A stretch of DNA of 64,000 nucleotides from Anabaena subtropica FACHB-260. Lineage in GTDB: Bacteria; Cyanobacteriota; Cyanobacteriia; Cyanobacteriales; Nostocaceae. The notes below the pieces were generated by a model that had not been told where the DNA came from, did not search any database, and was given only the letters and a program-made list of their open reading frames with translations. This document shows, one piece after another, positions 38,490 to 48,126 of the stretch (its first letter is position 1; each line of letters opens with the position of its first letter). Location: positions 52,599-116,598 of the forward strand of contig NZ_JACJRF010000016.1 of assembly GCF_014697105.1 (NCBI RefSeq), in the 5' to 3' direction. The position numbers were made by a program, and so were the translations under genes.

Positions 38490-38554
38490 GTAGGGTGCGT
38501 CAGTGCGATAGAACCTAACTATACTCAGAAATTATTCATACTGACGCACTCTAC
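38490..38554. repeat. Inverted repeat GTAGGGTGCGTCAG
   Basis: GTAGGGTGCGTCAG (38490-38503) and CTGACGCACTCTAC (38541-38554) form a 14-bp stem with one G-U-type position around a 37-base loop. Sequences of the TAGGGTGCGTCA type are dispersed in Nostoc-group genomes, so this is probably a small mobile or MITE-like element. Confidence 0.6.
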
Positions 38555-38604
38555 CCAACCATCAATTGCGGATAATTTATTTTTTGGTGTTCCCTTAGTC
38601 AATC

Positions 38605-38653
38605 AAGCTAATATCAAGCATATATTTTCAAGATAGATGTTTGATATTAGCTT
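38605..38653. terminator. Inverted repeat after the P450 gene
   Basis: AAGCTAATATCAA (38605-38617) and TTGATATTAGCTT (38641-38653) give a perfect 13-bp stem with a 23-base loop just beyond the P450 stop. No clear U-run follows on the minus transcript, so termination is likely but not certain. Confidence 0.5.
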
Positions 38654-38671
38654 AAAAATAGACGTTATTAA

Positions 38672-40039
38672 CTAGACTTCAACTGAGTTTTTGGTTTTTT
38701 GATGGCGTGCTGTGGCGATTAACCATTTACCGCCAGAAGGTGCTAAGGTAACACCACGGCGAATGGGTTTGACTTGATAGTTATCAACTAATCCTAAGTC
38801 CAGATTTGATAAGACTGTTGCCAAAACCAACTTCATCTCATATAAGGCAAAAGCCATACCTACACAGCGACGGTTACTGCCACCAAATGGTAAATACTCA
38901 TATAGTGAATATTGCTTTTCTAAAAACCTTTCTGGGTTGAACTTTTCAGGTTGGGGATATAAATCTGGTCGGCGGTGCATTAAATAAATACAACCGATTA
39001 GCGAAGTTCCTGGTGCAAATTGATGACCACCAATTTCCAGAGGTGTCTTGACAATACGCGGGATGGTAACCATGCCTATGGGATAGATGCGTAGTGTCTC
39101 TTGACAGACAGCAGTTAAATAAGGTAAGCGAGTAACTTCATTTAGGTCACCATTGTCACCAAAATTATCTAACTCAGTCAGAAGTTTTTCACGGACTTGT
39201 GGTAATTTGTGAATCCAGTATAAAGCCCATGTCAAAGCTGAGGCGGTGGTTTCATGACCGGCGACTAACAAGGTCATCAATTCATCACGTAACTCGACCT
39301 CGGTCATGGATTCACCATTTTCATCCCGCGCCGCCATCATTAATGAGAGGATATCTGTACGAGATAGGTCTGGATGATCTCTGCGGTCTTGAATTTCGGC
39401 GTAAAGCAATTGGTCAATTTCTTCTCGTTGACGCAAGAAATTTCCCCAAGGACTCCATCGACCTAAGTCTATTTGCAACGAGGGGAAAAAAGAGAGAGTA
39501 GAACGCAAGGAAGAACCAGTTAAATCTAATATGCCACACAAGCGTTTTTGCAATTGTGTATAACGTTCTCCGTCATGCAAACCAAAGACAGCTTGTAAGA
39601 TTATCCGCAAGGCAATTTCCTGCATAGAGTCACGTACAGAGAAAGGTTCTCCAATCTTCCAATTACTAATGACTTCTTTGGTGATGTTAGTAATGATATC
39701 GCCGTAAACCCTCATGCGATCGCCATGAAAGGGTGGCGTTAACAACTTACGCTGGCGTTGGTGAGTTTCCCCAGACAGTAAGAGTAAGGAGTTTTCCCCT
39801 AATAAGGGTTGTAAAAGTTGGGCTGAGGCTCTAGCATCTAATTGTTCTAACGGTGTAGTAAAAAGTTGCTGAATTGCTTGAGGATTACTTAAAAACACCA
39901 TTGGCTGTTTATTTGTTAGCCATAGTGTAAAACAATCTCCGTGAGCTTTGGCAGATGCTTCCATTAGTTGCAATGGGTTATAAATCCACTGCAATAGCTG
40001 CATGAACTTTGGCATTTCTGGACTATTTGGAAGTTTCAT
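38672..40039 (-). CDS. Cytochrome P450 (CYP110-like)
   Basis: About 455 residues from the ATG at 40039 (MKLPNSPEMPKFMQLLQWIY). The I-helix has LLVAGHETTASALTWALYWI (AGHETT oxygen-activation motif), the K-helix QETLRIYPIG (ExxR), and the heme loop LPFGGSNRRCVGMAFALYEM with the axial Cys. The heme loop has Ser-Asn-Arg in place of the common Gly-x-Arg. This resembles the CYP110 family common in Nostoc, some members of which hydroxylate fatty acids or terpenes; here there is no adjacent terpene synthase or redox partner. The frame is open ten more codons to 40069. Confidence 0.9.
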   Translation of the reverse strand: MKLPNSPEMPKFMQLLQWIYNPLQLMEASAKAHGDCFTLWLTNKQPMVFLSNPQAIQQLFTTPLEQLDARASAQLLQPLLGENSLLLLSGETHQRQRKLLTPPFHGDRMRVYGDIITNITKEVISNWKIGEPFSVRDSMQEIALRIILQAVFGLHDGERYTQLQKRLCGILDLTGSSLRSTLSFFPSLQIDLGRWSPWGNFLRQREEIDQLLYAEIQDRRDHPDLSRTDILSLMMAARDENGESMTEVELRDELMTLLVAGHETTASALTWALYWIHKLPQVREKLLTELDNFGDNGDLNEVTRLPYLTAVCQETLRIYPIGMVTIPRIVKTPLEIGGHQFAPGTSLIGCIYLMHRRPDLYPQPEKFNPERFLEKQYSLYEYLPFGGSNRRCVGMAFALYEMKLVLATVLSNLDLGLVDNYQVKPIRRGVTLAPSGGKWLIATARHQKTKNSVEV

Positions 40040-40193
40040 GACAAATGCTCCTATTAGCAATATCTTCACTAAGCTAGCAGAAGTAGAAATAAACAGAAAA
40101 TATCTTAATAAAATATACCTGTAGATAATTTAGATAAACGAGTGATCGCCATTAAAATAACTAAGTTAATTTCACTTTTTATACTTATTTTCT

Positions 40194-41456
40194 ATGGTAA
40201 TAGATATTTATATTATTGACTTATTGGTTATTGGGCTACTTTTGCTCGTCGTCACCTTAGGATCTGGTTGGATTGCGCGTCTACCTCTATCTTTTGCACT
40301 CATCTATCTATTGGTGGGTATAATTCTTGGCCCTTACGGCTTTGGTTTGATAGAATTACGGCGAGATAATATATTTAATGCAGAATTATTAGAGAAATTA
40401 ACAGAATTTGTAGTAATTGTTTCAGTTTTTAGTTGTGGATTAAAAATCATCCATCCAGGTAGACGTAAGGTTTGGGATATTACAGCACGTCTCATTGGCT
40501 TATTAATGCCAATTTCTATTATTGCCATAGCATTTATAGGTAGGTTATTTTTAGGAATGGGTTGGGGGGAAGCCATCTTATTAGGAGCCATTCTTGCCCC
40601 TACTGATCCAGTCTTAGCTTCGGAAGTTCAACTAACTGATATAAATGACAAAGACGAGTTACGCTTTGGGTTAACTTCTGAAGGAGGTTTAAATGATGCT
40701 TTAGCTTTTCCTTTTGTATATTTTGGGCTTTTTGCCATTAAAGATAACAACTGGAACAACTGGTTTAAACAATGGGTGGTAGTTGATTTAATTTGGGCGA
40801 TCGCTGCTGCTTTGATAATGGGTTTTGTTGTTGCAAAAACAATAGTTTGGATTGATGAAAAAATCCAAAAACACCGTTCTGCTGATGTATTGATGGAAGA
40901 TTTTATTGCTCTCAGTACAATTTTGCTAACCTATTCTCTGACAGAAGTTGTGAATGGTTATGGATTTTTGGCAGTATTTATTGCAGGATTAGTTGTCCAA
41001 GATAGTTATAGAAATCCTGAAAGACCACTGGCACAATTAGAATTTATTGAACGGTTAGAAAAACTTTTAGAAGTAGGCACAATTTTATTGTTGGGTTCAA
41101 TATTGCTATGGCAGCCGATAGTGAATTATGCCTATGAATCGTTAATAGTGGTGATTTTCTTATTCTTAATTATTAGACCAGTGGGAGCCTGGATTAGTAC
41201 AATTGGTAAACGTCCATTAAACTCACCTCGCCGCCGCTTGCATCGACTTACTCGCTTATTATTTGGATGGTTTGGTATTCGCGGTGTTGGTTCTTTGTAT
41301 TATCTTGCCTATGCTTTTGGTAATGGTTTAACAGGTGAAGTTGCTGAAAAAATTGCTTGGATAACCTACACTACTATTGTTGTTTCTGTGGTAATACATG
41401 GCATATCTGCCACGCCATTAATGAATTGGTACGAACGCAAAATTGTTAATGGGTAA
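40194..41456 (+). CDS. Na+(K+)/H+ antiporter, CPA1/NhaP family
   Basis: 420-residue integral membrane exchanger with about 12 hydrophobic segments. The signature GAILAPTDPVLASEVQLTD in the middle and the Asp in GLTSEGGLNDALAFPFVYFG are the ion-site features of CPA1 proteins. The C-terminal segment WFGIRGVGSLYYLAYAFGNG is also typical. It lacks a long cytosolic regulatory tail. It is divergent from the P450 gene and convergent with the epimerase gene across a heptamer repeat block. Confidence 0.88.
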   Translation: MVIDIYIIDLLVIGLLLLVVTLGSGWIARLPLSFALIYLLVGIILGPYGFGLIELRRDNIFNAELLEKLTEFVVIVSVFSCGLKIIHPGRRKVWDITARLIGLLMPISIIAIAFIGRLFLGMGWGEAILLGAILAPTDPVLASEVQLTDINDKDELRFGLTSEGGLNDALAFPFVYFGLFAIKDNNWNNWFKQWVVVDLIWAIAAALIMGFVVAKTIVWIDEKIQKHRSADVLMEDFIALSTILLTYSLTEVVNGYGFLAVFIAGLVVQDSYRNPERPLAQLEFIERLEKLLEVGTILLLGSILLWQPIVNYAYESLIVVIFLFLIIRPVGAWISTIGKRPLNSPRRRLHRLTRLLFGWFGIRGVGSLYYLAYAFGNGLTGEVAEKIAWITYTTIVVSVVIHGISATPLMNWYERKIVNG

Positions 41457-41491
41457 TGGGGAGATGAGAGAGAGTAGGGGAAGCAATTCTT

Positions 41492-41685
41492 ACTCATCAC
41501 TCATCACTCATTACTCATCACTCATCACTCATTACTCATCACTCATCACTCATCACTCATCACTCATCACTCATCACTCATTACTCATTACTCATCACTC
41601 ATTACTCATTACTCATCACTCATTACTCATTACTCATCACTCATTACTCATTACTCATCACTCATTACTCATTACTCATCACTCA
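41492..41685. repeat. Heptanucleotide tandem repeat block (STRR), about 27 units
   Basis: 27 uninterrupted 7-base units of ACTCATC or ACTCATT (41492-41680) plus a partial ACTCA. The first 12 units read CCTCCTCCCCCC by their last base. The remaining 15 form five copies of a 21-base higher-order unit, T-T-C. The block lies between the stop codons of two convergent genes, and its last bases overlap the epimerase stop codon (TGA, 41685-41683 on the minus strand). Short tandem heptamers are known from heterocystous cyanobacteria. Confidence 0.95.
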
Positions 41686-42624
41686 ATTATGTGCTTGGAG
41701 AATCTCGTCATCTACAGAAAAATCTATTTCTGATTTATCTCGTCCAGTTGTTACATAATCATGTTCATAAGCATCAGCCAGCCCAGAAATTAAATCATAT
41801 TGGGGTTGCCAATTTAACTCTGTTTGTGCTTTGTTGATTGAAGCGAAAAAATGCTGCACTCGCATGGGAAAGGCTTTGCGTTTGCCAAAATCAAATTTTT
41901 TCGGGTCGTAATGGACTATTTTGATGTCATCGGCTGATTTGCCAAGGGCTTGAGCGCAAGCACGGGCTAAACCATCAAAAGTGACAAAGCGATCGCCGGA
42001 AATATTATACACTTGCCCAATAGCCTGTTTGTTGCCAATGACTTGAGACATCGCCATTGCTAAGTCTTTGACATGACCTAGCTGAGTGATATGTAAGCCA
42101 TTACCGGGAATGGGAAGCGGGCGATCGCGTACAATCCGATCAAAGAACCAAGCTTCCAAATCGTTATAGTTAAGCGGCCCGTAAATATATGTGGGGCGAA
42201 TCGAAGTGAAGGGTAATCCCTGTTGCTGCAAATAGGCTTCGGTTTCGTGCTTACCCTTGTGGCGACTTTTCGGGTCTACTTTATCCCCTTCAATATGGGG
42301 TAGTTGGTCAGATTTGAGATAAACCCCCGCAGAACTCATGTAAACAAAATGTTGTACCTTGTCTTGAAAAATTTCAGCCAGTGGTTGAGTATCTGTTAAC
42401 TCCCGGCCATTATTGTCAAAAACGACATCAAAATTTTCTGGTGATAATTTTTCTTTGAGCTGCGTGGCATCCGTGCGATCGCCTATAATTTGTCCTACTC
42501 CCTGCAATCCTGGTAGGGGGCGATTACCACGATTAAAAAGTACTACTTCATGTCCCTGTTCTACAAGCATTTTAGTCAAATAGACACCAATGAACCTAGT
42601 GCCACCCATAATTAAAATTCGCAT
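41683..42624 (-). CDS. NAD-dependent epimerase/dehydratase, CSP41-like
   Basis: 313-residue extended SDR protein. The Rossmann motif is MRILIMGGTRFIGVYLTKML (GGTRFIG), followed by VVLFNRGNRP. The YMSSAGVYLKSDQLPHIEGD and RPTYIYGPLNYNDLEAWFFD segments match cyanobacterial homologues of the plant chloroplast stem-loop RNA-binding protein CSP41, in which the SDR fold has RNase activity. The canonical YxxxK catalytic pair is not obvious. Function as RNA-binding protein versus sugar epimerase is unresolved. Its stop codon sits at the edge of the heptamer repeats. Confidence 0.85.
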   Translation of the reverse strand: MRILIMGGTRFIGVYLTKMLVEQGHEVVLFNRGNRPLPGLQGVGQIIGDRTDATQLKEKLSPENFDVVFDNNGRELTDTQPLAEIFQDKVQHFVYMSSAGVYLKSDQLPHIEGDKVDPKSRHKGKHETEAYLQQQGLPFTSIRPTYIYGPLNYNDLEAWFFDRIVRDRPLPIPGNGLHITQLGHVKDLAMAMSQVIGNKQAIGQVYNISGDRFVTFDGLARACAQALGKSADDIKIVHYDPKKFDFGKRKAFPMRVQHFFASINKAQTELNWQPQYDLISGLADAYEHDYVTTGRDKSEIDFSVDDEILQAHN

Positions 42625-42868
42625 AAATTCCCCATTCCTACGTTTTTAGAAGCTAGAAGCTAGAGATGAGCAGCTAGTGTCAAACTAATGTCTAATTTTT
42701 AGTCCCTAGCCCCTAACTCTAGTCCCCAATTTGAGGTTATCAGGTTGCTGTATCCCTCTGGAACCTCTCCTGAGAGAATTACATCTATAGTTTTACTTGG
42801 GGCGCTTCTCATTTATTGCTGGCAAAGAAAACTTTGCCTGAGTTATTTTCTACACCATAAAGTTAGCT

Positions 42869-44014
42869 GTGCCTTTGAAATATGCTCTTGTTCATGAGTG
42901 GCTGACACCAAAAGCCACTGGCGGTTCAGAACTTGTTGTGCGAGAAATTCTGAATCATATCGATGCTGATTTATACGCCCTTATCGATTTTGAGTCTAAA
43001 AATCCTGAAAGTTACTTATACCAACGTCAGATTGGCAAGACTTTCCTCCAAAACTTTCCCTTTGCCCGCAATGGTATCCAAAAGTACCTACCATTGTTAC
43101 CTTTGGCAATTGAACAACTGGATTTGCGCCAATATGACGTAATTCTGTCTTCATCCCATGCTGTCGCCAAAGGAGTTTTGACAACTGCTGACCAACTACA
43201 TATTTGCTACTGCCATAGTCCCATGCGTTATGCCTGGGACTTAACCTTTGATTATTTGCGTTACAGCCAACTAGAAAGTGGCGTAGCTGGATGGGTAACG
43301 CGATATTTGCTGCATCGTTTACGCCAATGGGATGTGTTAAGTGCAAATCGGGTTGATTACTTTATTGCTAATTCTCATTACACAGCCCGGCGCATCTGGC
43401 GTTGCTATCGGCGCGAAGCAACGGTGATTTATCCTCCTGTCAATGTGGAAGCATTCCCGTTTTTACCCCACAAAGAGGATTTTTATCTCACGGTTTGCCG
43501 TTTAGTGAGTTATAAACAAGTATCCCTAATTGTAAAAGCGTTTAACCAATTACAACGGCCATTGGTGATTATTGGTACAGGTTCAGAAATGAAAGAGATT
43601 CGCCAGCTAGCTAACTCTAATATTCAAATTCTAGGGTGGCAACCTGATGATGTAGTGAAAAAGTATATGGCCAGAGCTAAAGCATTTGTCTATGCTGCTT
43701 TTGAAGACTTTGGTATAGCTTTAGTAGAAGCACAAGCCTGTGGTACTCCGGTAATTGCTTATGGTATGGGGGGTGCAACAGAAACTGTCAGAGATGTACG
43801 ATCATATAAAGATACAGGAACGGGTATTTTTTTTAAAATGCAAACAGAAGCAGCTTTGGTGGAGGCAGTGGAAAAATTTGAAATGTATCAAGATGATCTT
43901 AATCCTGAGTATATGCGATCGCACGCTGCTGAGTTTTCCCCACAAAACTTTGCCAAGCACTATCTAGGTTTCTTAGACCAGTGCCAAAAACAAAAGCCTA
44001 ATTTAGCAAGCTAG
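42869..44014 (+). CDS. Family 4 glycosyltransferase
   Basis: 381-residue GT-B fold enzyme beginning at GTG 42869 (PLKYALVHEWLTPKATGGSE). The donor-binding C-terminal half has FYLTVCRLVSYKQVSLIVKA, NIQILGWQPDDVVKKYMARA and the EX7E-like FVYAAFEDFGIALVEAQACG with TPVIAYGMGGATETV. This is typical of mannosyl- or other hexosyltransferases for surface polysaccharides. No membrane helix. It is the first gene of a plus-strand polysaccharide group; the sugar transferred is unknown. Confidence 0.88.
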   Translation: MPLKYALVHEWLTPKATGGSELVVREILNHIDADLYALIDFESKNPESYLYQRQIGKTFLQNFPFARNGIQKYLPLLPLAIEQLDLRQYDVILSSSHAVAKGVLTTADQLHICYCHSPMRYAWDLTFDYLRYSQLESGVAGWVTRYLLHRLRQWDVLSANRVDYFIANSHYTARRIWRCYRREATVIYPPVNVEAFPFLPHKEDFYLTVCRLVSYKQVSLIVKAFNQLQRPLVIIGTGSEMKEIRQLANSNIQILGWQPDDVVKKYMARAKAFVYAAFEDFGIALVEAQACGTPVIAYGMGGATETVRDVRSYKDTGTGIFFKMQTEAALVEAVEKFEMYQDDLNPEYMRSHAAEFSPQNFAKHYLGFLDQCQKQKPNLAS

Positions 44015-44124
44015 GCAGAATTTTTTGTAATTCTTTTATGTGCTTTTGGCAATTTAATCCCAGAAGCAACTCATTTTGGCTTTAAGATTGGGACTATGTG
44101 TGGTGTGGATTATTAAGGAGTATG

Positions 44125-44883
44125 ATGACTGCCCAGAGTTCACTCCTCTCCGGCAAGCGACGCTTACGGCAAGATGCTAGCTCATCTATGCGTTCTACTG
44201 TCAAGCGTGGTCACAAGCCAAAGACACCTAAAATCAAACCCAAAGGTTTGTCTTTGCAAGGTTTAAACGGAGAGTTTGCTAAAAGACTTTTCGATATCGT
44301 GTTTTCGTTGTTGGTGTTGATCTTATTCTCACCAGTCTATTTAATTCTGGCCTTGCTGATTGCTTTAAGCTCAGAAGGACCAATTTTTTATGTCCAAGAG
44401 AGAATCGGTCAAAACTATAAGCCCTTTCATTGTATTAAATTCCGTACAATGGTCAGCAACGCAGACGAAATTCTCATGCAAATGATGGAAACATCGCCAC
44501 AGTTGCGACAAGAATTTGAAAGTAGTTTTAAGTTGAAAAAAGACCCCAGAATTACTAAAATTGGGCAATTTTTGCGAATCACTAGTTTGGATGAATTTCC
44601 CCAATTTTGGAACGTTTTAAAAGGGGATATGAGTGTTGTCGGTCCACGCCCTTTAGTAGCAGAAGAATTACCAAAATATGGTAATCACATCGAACCAGTT
44701 TTAACAATTCGACCAGGAATTACTGGATTATGGCAAGTTTCTGGACGTAATGACATTCCCTATCCACGCCGAGTACAAATCGATTTACATTATGTCAAAT
44801 CTAGAACTCTTTGGTTGGATGTATGGATCATATTGAAAACAATTGATGTGGTGATTATGCCGAAAAATAACGGAGCATACTAA
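44125..44883 (+). CDS. Polyprenyl-phosphate sugar-1-phosphate transferase
   Basis: Bacterial sugar transferase (WbaP/WcaJ catalytic domain type), about 252 residues, probably initiating assembly of a polysaccharide repeat on undecaprenyl phosphate. It has one hydrophobic segment (LFDIVFSLLVLILFSPVYLI, about 60-80) and the catalytic motifs GPIFYVQERIGQNYKPFHCI, KFRTM, KIGQFLRITSLDEFPQFWNV and VGPRPLVAEELPKY, then RPGITGLWQVSGRNDIPY. The large N-terminal four-helix part of WbaP is absent; instead there is a 45-residue basic Ser/Lys-rich tail. An AAGGAG precedes tandem ATGs at 44122 and 44125; the second has the better spacing. Confidence 0.88.
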   Translation: MTAQSSLLSGKRRLRQDASSSMRSTVKRGHKPKTPKIKPKGLSLQGLNGEFAKRLFDIVFSLLVLILFSPVYLILALLIALSSEGPIFYVQERIGQNYKPFHCIKFRTMVSNADEILMQMMETSPQLRQEFESSFKLKKDPRITKIGQFLRITSLDEFPQFWNVLKGDMSVVGPRPLVAEELPKYGNHIEPVLTIRPGITGLWQVSGRNDIPYPRRVQIDLHYVKSRTLWLDVWIILKTIDVVIMPKNNGAY

Positions 44884-45350
44884 ACAAAAGAAAATTTTTT
44901 TTGCTTCAGGGGCTAACAATGCCTCTGAGGCAAAATAATATCATGTTCGCTTGAATGCTTAAGTAGAATGGTGTTAATTATTGAAAGTTTGTAATGTTAA
45001 CGTAGCGTTTCGTAGAGAGGGCTGTAGTCTTAGATAGTCAGCATTCATTTATGCTCAGTATTTTATTAATATATACTTAAGAAAGTTGGCATTTGTGTAA
45101 AGTTTTGGCAAAGAAAATTCCTTTCAAATGTCTGAGTCATAGGTAAAATGCCTTCAAGAACTTGGCTTGTGAGCATTAAGACTTAATTTATTGAAAATTT
45201 TTTTATTTATTAAGTATATTTATTTACGATACAATCCGGGTACTCTTTAAAACGCGTAAGTTTACTATTAGGCAATTTAGTGATTACCTGCTAGGTTGTA
45301 TCAATTGATGTGAAAAAATTTCAATACACAGAAAAGGGAATACATAAAGC
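44884..45350. other. Intergenic region upstream of gmd
   Basis: 467 bases. Starts with the hairpin at 44901-44933; the rest is AT-rich and probably carries the gmd promoter. A stretch near 45001-45025 (CGTAGCGTTTCGTAGAGAGG) looks like a dispersed Nostoc repeat. Confidence 0.5.
44901..44933. terminator. Hairpin terminator after the sugar transferase
   Basis: TTGCTTCAGGGGC (44901-44913), 7-base loop, GCCTCTGAGGCAA (44921-44933). The stem has two imperfect positions and is preceded by a T-run. Confidence 0.65.
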
Positions 45351-46430
45351 ATGAGCCAAAACAAGCGAGCATTGATAACGGGTATTACTGGTCAAGATGG
45401 TTCATACCTAAGCGAATTTCTCCTAGAACAAGGTTATGAAGTTCATGGTATTATTCGCCGGACTTCTACATTCAATACTGACCGCATCGATCACATTTAT
45501 GAAGATCCCCACAAAGATGGGGTACGGTTATTTCTTCACTACGGTGATTTAACTGATGGTACAACTCTACGCCGGATTCTGGAAGAAGTTCAACCAACAG
45601 AAATTTACAACTTGGGCGCACAATCTCATGTCAGAGTGAGCTTTGATTCACCAGAATATACAGTAGATGCTGTAGGTATGGGAACGCTGCGGTTATTAGA
45701 AGCGATTCGTGATTACCAGCAACGCACAGGTATTCAAGTGCGATTTTATCAGGCAGGCTCTTCAGAAATGTATGGTTTAGTACAAGCCGTACCCCAAAGT
45801 GAAACTACACCGTTTTACCCACGTAGCCCCTACGCTTGTGCAAAAGTTTATGCCCACTGGCAAACAGTAAATTATCGGGAATCTTACGGTATGTTTGCTT
45901 GCAACGGTATACTTTTTAACCACGAATCTCCCCGTCGCGGTGAAACTTTTGTTACCCGCAAAATTACTAGAGCCGTGGCTCGTATTGTTGCTGGCAAACA
46001 GAAAAATATTTACATGGGTAATCTTGATGCCAAGCGAGATTGGGGTTATGCCAAAGATTATGTCCGGGCAATGTGGCTAATGTTGCAAAAAGATCAACCA
46101 GATGATTATGTAATTGCTACAGGTGAAACCCACTCAGTACGTGAATTTCTAGAGTTGGCGTTTAGCTATGTAAATCTTAACTGGCAAGATCATGTAGAGT
46201 TTGATGAACGCTATCTGCGTCCGGCGGAAGTAGATTTATTAATTGGTGACTCTACCAAAGCACAGCAAAATTTGGGCTGGAAGCCTTCTGTCACCTTCGA
46301 GGAACTAGTGGCATTAATGGTAGAAGCAGATTTACAAGCCCTTGGTCATACTTCACCCAATGGTAATAGTTCACCCCTACCGCAGGATCTTGCTACTATT
46401 CGTCAAGAACTGGGTGTACTCCACTTCTGA
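45351..46430 (+). CDS. gmd: GDP-mannose 4,6-dehydratase
   Basis: 359-residue extended SDR that makes GDP-4-keto-6-deoxymannose, the first step to GDP-L-fucose. Features: [20 protein letters not shown] (NADP loop), [39 protein letters not shown], the catalytic Tyr-x-x-x-Lys in [40 protein letters not shown] and [13 protein letters not shown]. All key residues are present and length is normal. The next gene, 24 bases downstream, is fcl, so the two form the GDP-fucose operon. Confidence 0.96.
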   Translation: MSQNKRALITGITGQDGSYLSEFLLEQGYEVHGIIRRTSTFNTDRIDHIYEDPHKDGVRLFLHYGDLTDGTTLRRILEEVQPTEIYNLGAQSHVRVSFDSPEYTVDAVGMGTLRLLEAIRDYQQRTGIQVRFYQAGSSEMYGLVQAVPQSETTPFYPRSPYACAKVYAHWQTVNYRESYGMFACNGILFNHESPRRGETFVTRKITRAVARIVAGKQKNIYMGNLDAKRDWGYAKDYVRAMWLMLQKDQPDDYVIATGETHSVREFLELAFSYVNLNWQDHVEFDERYLRPAEVDLLIGDSTKAQQNLGWKPSVTFEELVALMVEADLQALGHTSPNGNSSPLPQDLATIRQELGVLHF

Positions 46431-46454
46431 TTAACTCTTGCCAAGGATGAAAAT

Positions 46455-47399
46455 ATGACCTCCTTAGAACTAAAAAATAAACGAATTCTCGTTACTGGTG
46501 GGGCTGGGTTTTTAGGTCGTCAGGTAATAGAACAACTGCGTCAGGCTGGGGCTGACACAGCAAAAATTAGCGCACCGCGATCGCGTGACTTAGATTTGCG
46601 TGTCTGGGAAAACTGCCAGCGAGCAGTTGACCAACAAGATATTATTATCCACTTAGCAGCTCACGTGGGCGGTATTGGACTCAACAGGGAAAAACCCGCA
46701 GAGTTATTCTACGATAACTTGATTATGGGTACTCAATTAATTCATGCAGCCCATCAAGCTGGAGTAGAAAAATTTGTGTGTGTGGGTACAATCTGTGCAT
46801 ATCCCAAATTTACACCAGTTCCATTTAAAGAAGATGACCTGTGGAATGGTTATCCAGAAGAAACCAACGCCCCTTATGGAGTTGCTAAAAAAGCTCTTTT
46901 AGTTCAATTGCAATCTTATCGTCAGCAGTATAGCTTTAATGGCATTTACTTGCTGCCAGTAAATTTATATGGGCCGGAAGATAACTTTGACCCAGGAAGT
47001 TCTCATGTCATCCCAGCATTAATTCGCAAAGTCTATGAAGCCCAAGTTAGGGGTGATCAACAACTTCCAGTTTGGGGTGATGGTAGTCCTACCCGCGAGT
47101 TTCTTTACTCGGAAGATGCAGCGCGGGGTATTGTCATGGGAACTCAATTCTACAATGACTCTGAACCAGTGAACCTGGGAACTGGTTATGAAATTTCCAT
47201 CCGTGATTTAGTCACTCTCATCTGCGACTTGATGGAATTTGACGGTGAAATTATTTGGGAAACCGATAAACCTAATGGTCAACCCCGTCGCTGTTTGGAT
47301 ACCGAACGGGCGAAACAAGCTTTTAATTTCACTGCTCAGGTAAACTTTAAGCAGGGATTGAAAAATACCATTGATTGGTATCGGCAAAACGCTGCTTAG
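46455..47399 (+). CDS. fcl: GDP-L-fucose synthase
   Basis: 314-residue SDR epimerase/reductase that converts the Gmd product to GDP-L-fucose with NADPH. Features: [20 protein letters not shown], the [20 protein letters not shown] segment, the catalytic [20 protein letters not shown] region with [20 protein letters not shown] (YxxxK), [20 protein letters not shown] and [17 protein letters not shown]. An AAGGA Shine-Dalgarno precedes the ATG. Fucose is probably delivered to the surface polysaccharide encoded around it. Confidence 0.96.
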   Translation: MTSLELKNKRILVTGGAGFLGRQVIEQLRQAGADTAKISAPRSRDLDLRVWENCQRAVDQQDIIIHLAAHVGGIGLNREKPAELFYDNLIMGTQLIHAAHQAGVEKFVCVGTICAYPKFTPVPFKEDDLWNGYPEETNAPYGVAKKALLVQLQSYRQQYSFNGIYLLPVNLYGPEDNFDPGSSHVIPALIRKVYEAQVRGDQQLPVWGDGSPTREFLYSEDAARGIVMGTQFYNDSEPVNLGTGYEISIRDLVTLICDLMEFDGEIIWETDKPNGQPRRCLDTERAKQAFNFTAQVNFKQGLKNTIDWYRQNAA

Positions 47400-47491
47400 A
47401 GAATGGGGAATGGGGAATAGGGAAAAAGATTTCTTTACAGCCTATCCCCAATCACCTGTCCTCTCTTAATTGATGTACTTAAGCAATAGCG

Positions 47492-48076
47492 ATGGACAAA
47501 GTTGACCATCAAAAAAGTAAAGTTAGATTACGCCGTACTTTAATCAAAACTCGGCAGTCAATGTCTGTTGGAGAATGGCGAGAAAAAAGCGATCGCATCT
47601 GTACTGTATTACAATCTTCCACTCTTTTTCTTCAAGCAAGAACCATACTTGCTTATTTCAGCTTTCGTCAAGAACCTGACCTTAGTCCCTTATTTGCCAA
47701 TACTCATCACCGTTGGGGATTTCCTCGCTGCATTGGTCAATCCCTACACTGGCATGGTTGGACACATGAAGAATCTCTCAATATTAATACTTACGGCATC
47801 AAAGAACCTCTTCCCCAAGCCCCAACTATAGACCCGGAGGAAGTTGATTTAATTCTCGTCCCTAGTGTTGCTTGTGACTATCGAGGATACCGTTTGGGGT
47901 ATGGTGGTGGATATTACGATCGCTTGCTGAGTTCTCCAGAATGGTTAACAAAGCCAACTATAGGAATTGTCTTTGATTTTGCTTATTTGCCACAATTACC
48001 TGTAGAAAATTGGGATCAACCCTTACAAGCGGTTTTGACAGAAACAACTAATGTGATTTACCCTGAAACTGGTTAA
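47492..48076 (+). CDS. 5-formyltetrahydrofolate cyclo-ligase
   Basis: 194-residue enzyme (MTHFS) that converts 5-formyl-THF to 5,10-methenyl-THF with ATP. Features: KVRLRRTLIKTRQSM (N-terminal basic helix), ARTILAYFSFRQEPDLSPL and the ATP/folate-binding C-terminal signature DLILVPSVACDYRGYRLGYG followed by GGYYDRLL. Length is standard. The gene follows fcl by 92 bases and is not obviously related to it in function. Confidence 0.9.
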   Translation: MDKVDHQKSKVRLRRTLIKTRQSMSVGEWREKSDRICTVLQSSTLFLQARTILAYFSFRQEPDLSPLFANTHHRWGFPRCIGQSLHWHGWTHEESLNINTYGIKEPLPQAPTIDPEEVDLILVPSVACDYRGYRLGYGGGYYDRLLSSPEWLTKPTIGIVFDFAYLPQLPVENWDQPLQAVLTETTNVIYPETG

Positions 48077-48126
48077 ACTTGGGTGAAGTTTGCCTTTGTC
48101 AATTCGATGGCAGGAAATTTAAGCTG

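Larger units (their letters stand above)
38061..38671. other. Long intergenic region upstream of the pix operon
   Basis: 611 bases between pixG and the P450 gene, both on the minus strand. It should contain the pix promoter on its left side and the end of the P450 transcript on its right side. Two inverted repeats are present (38490-38554 and 38605-38653); the remainder is AT-rich with nothing recognised. Confidence 0.5.

Noticed and set aside
41492..41685. Possible CRISPR array
   Set aside because: Units are 7 bases with no spacers and no cas genes are nearby; it is a simple tandem repeat.
41443..41733. A 96-codon open frame over the heptamer array, with a repeated Ser-Leu-Ile-Thr-His peptide
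   Set aside because: It is only the translation of the tandem repeat; a 7-base unit is open in several frames by chance. No family or Shine-Dalgarno supports a gene.
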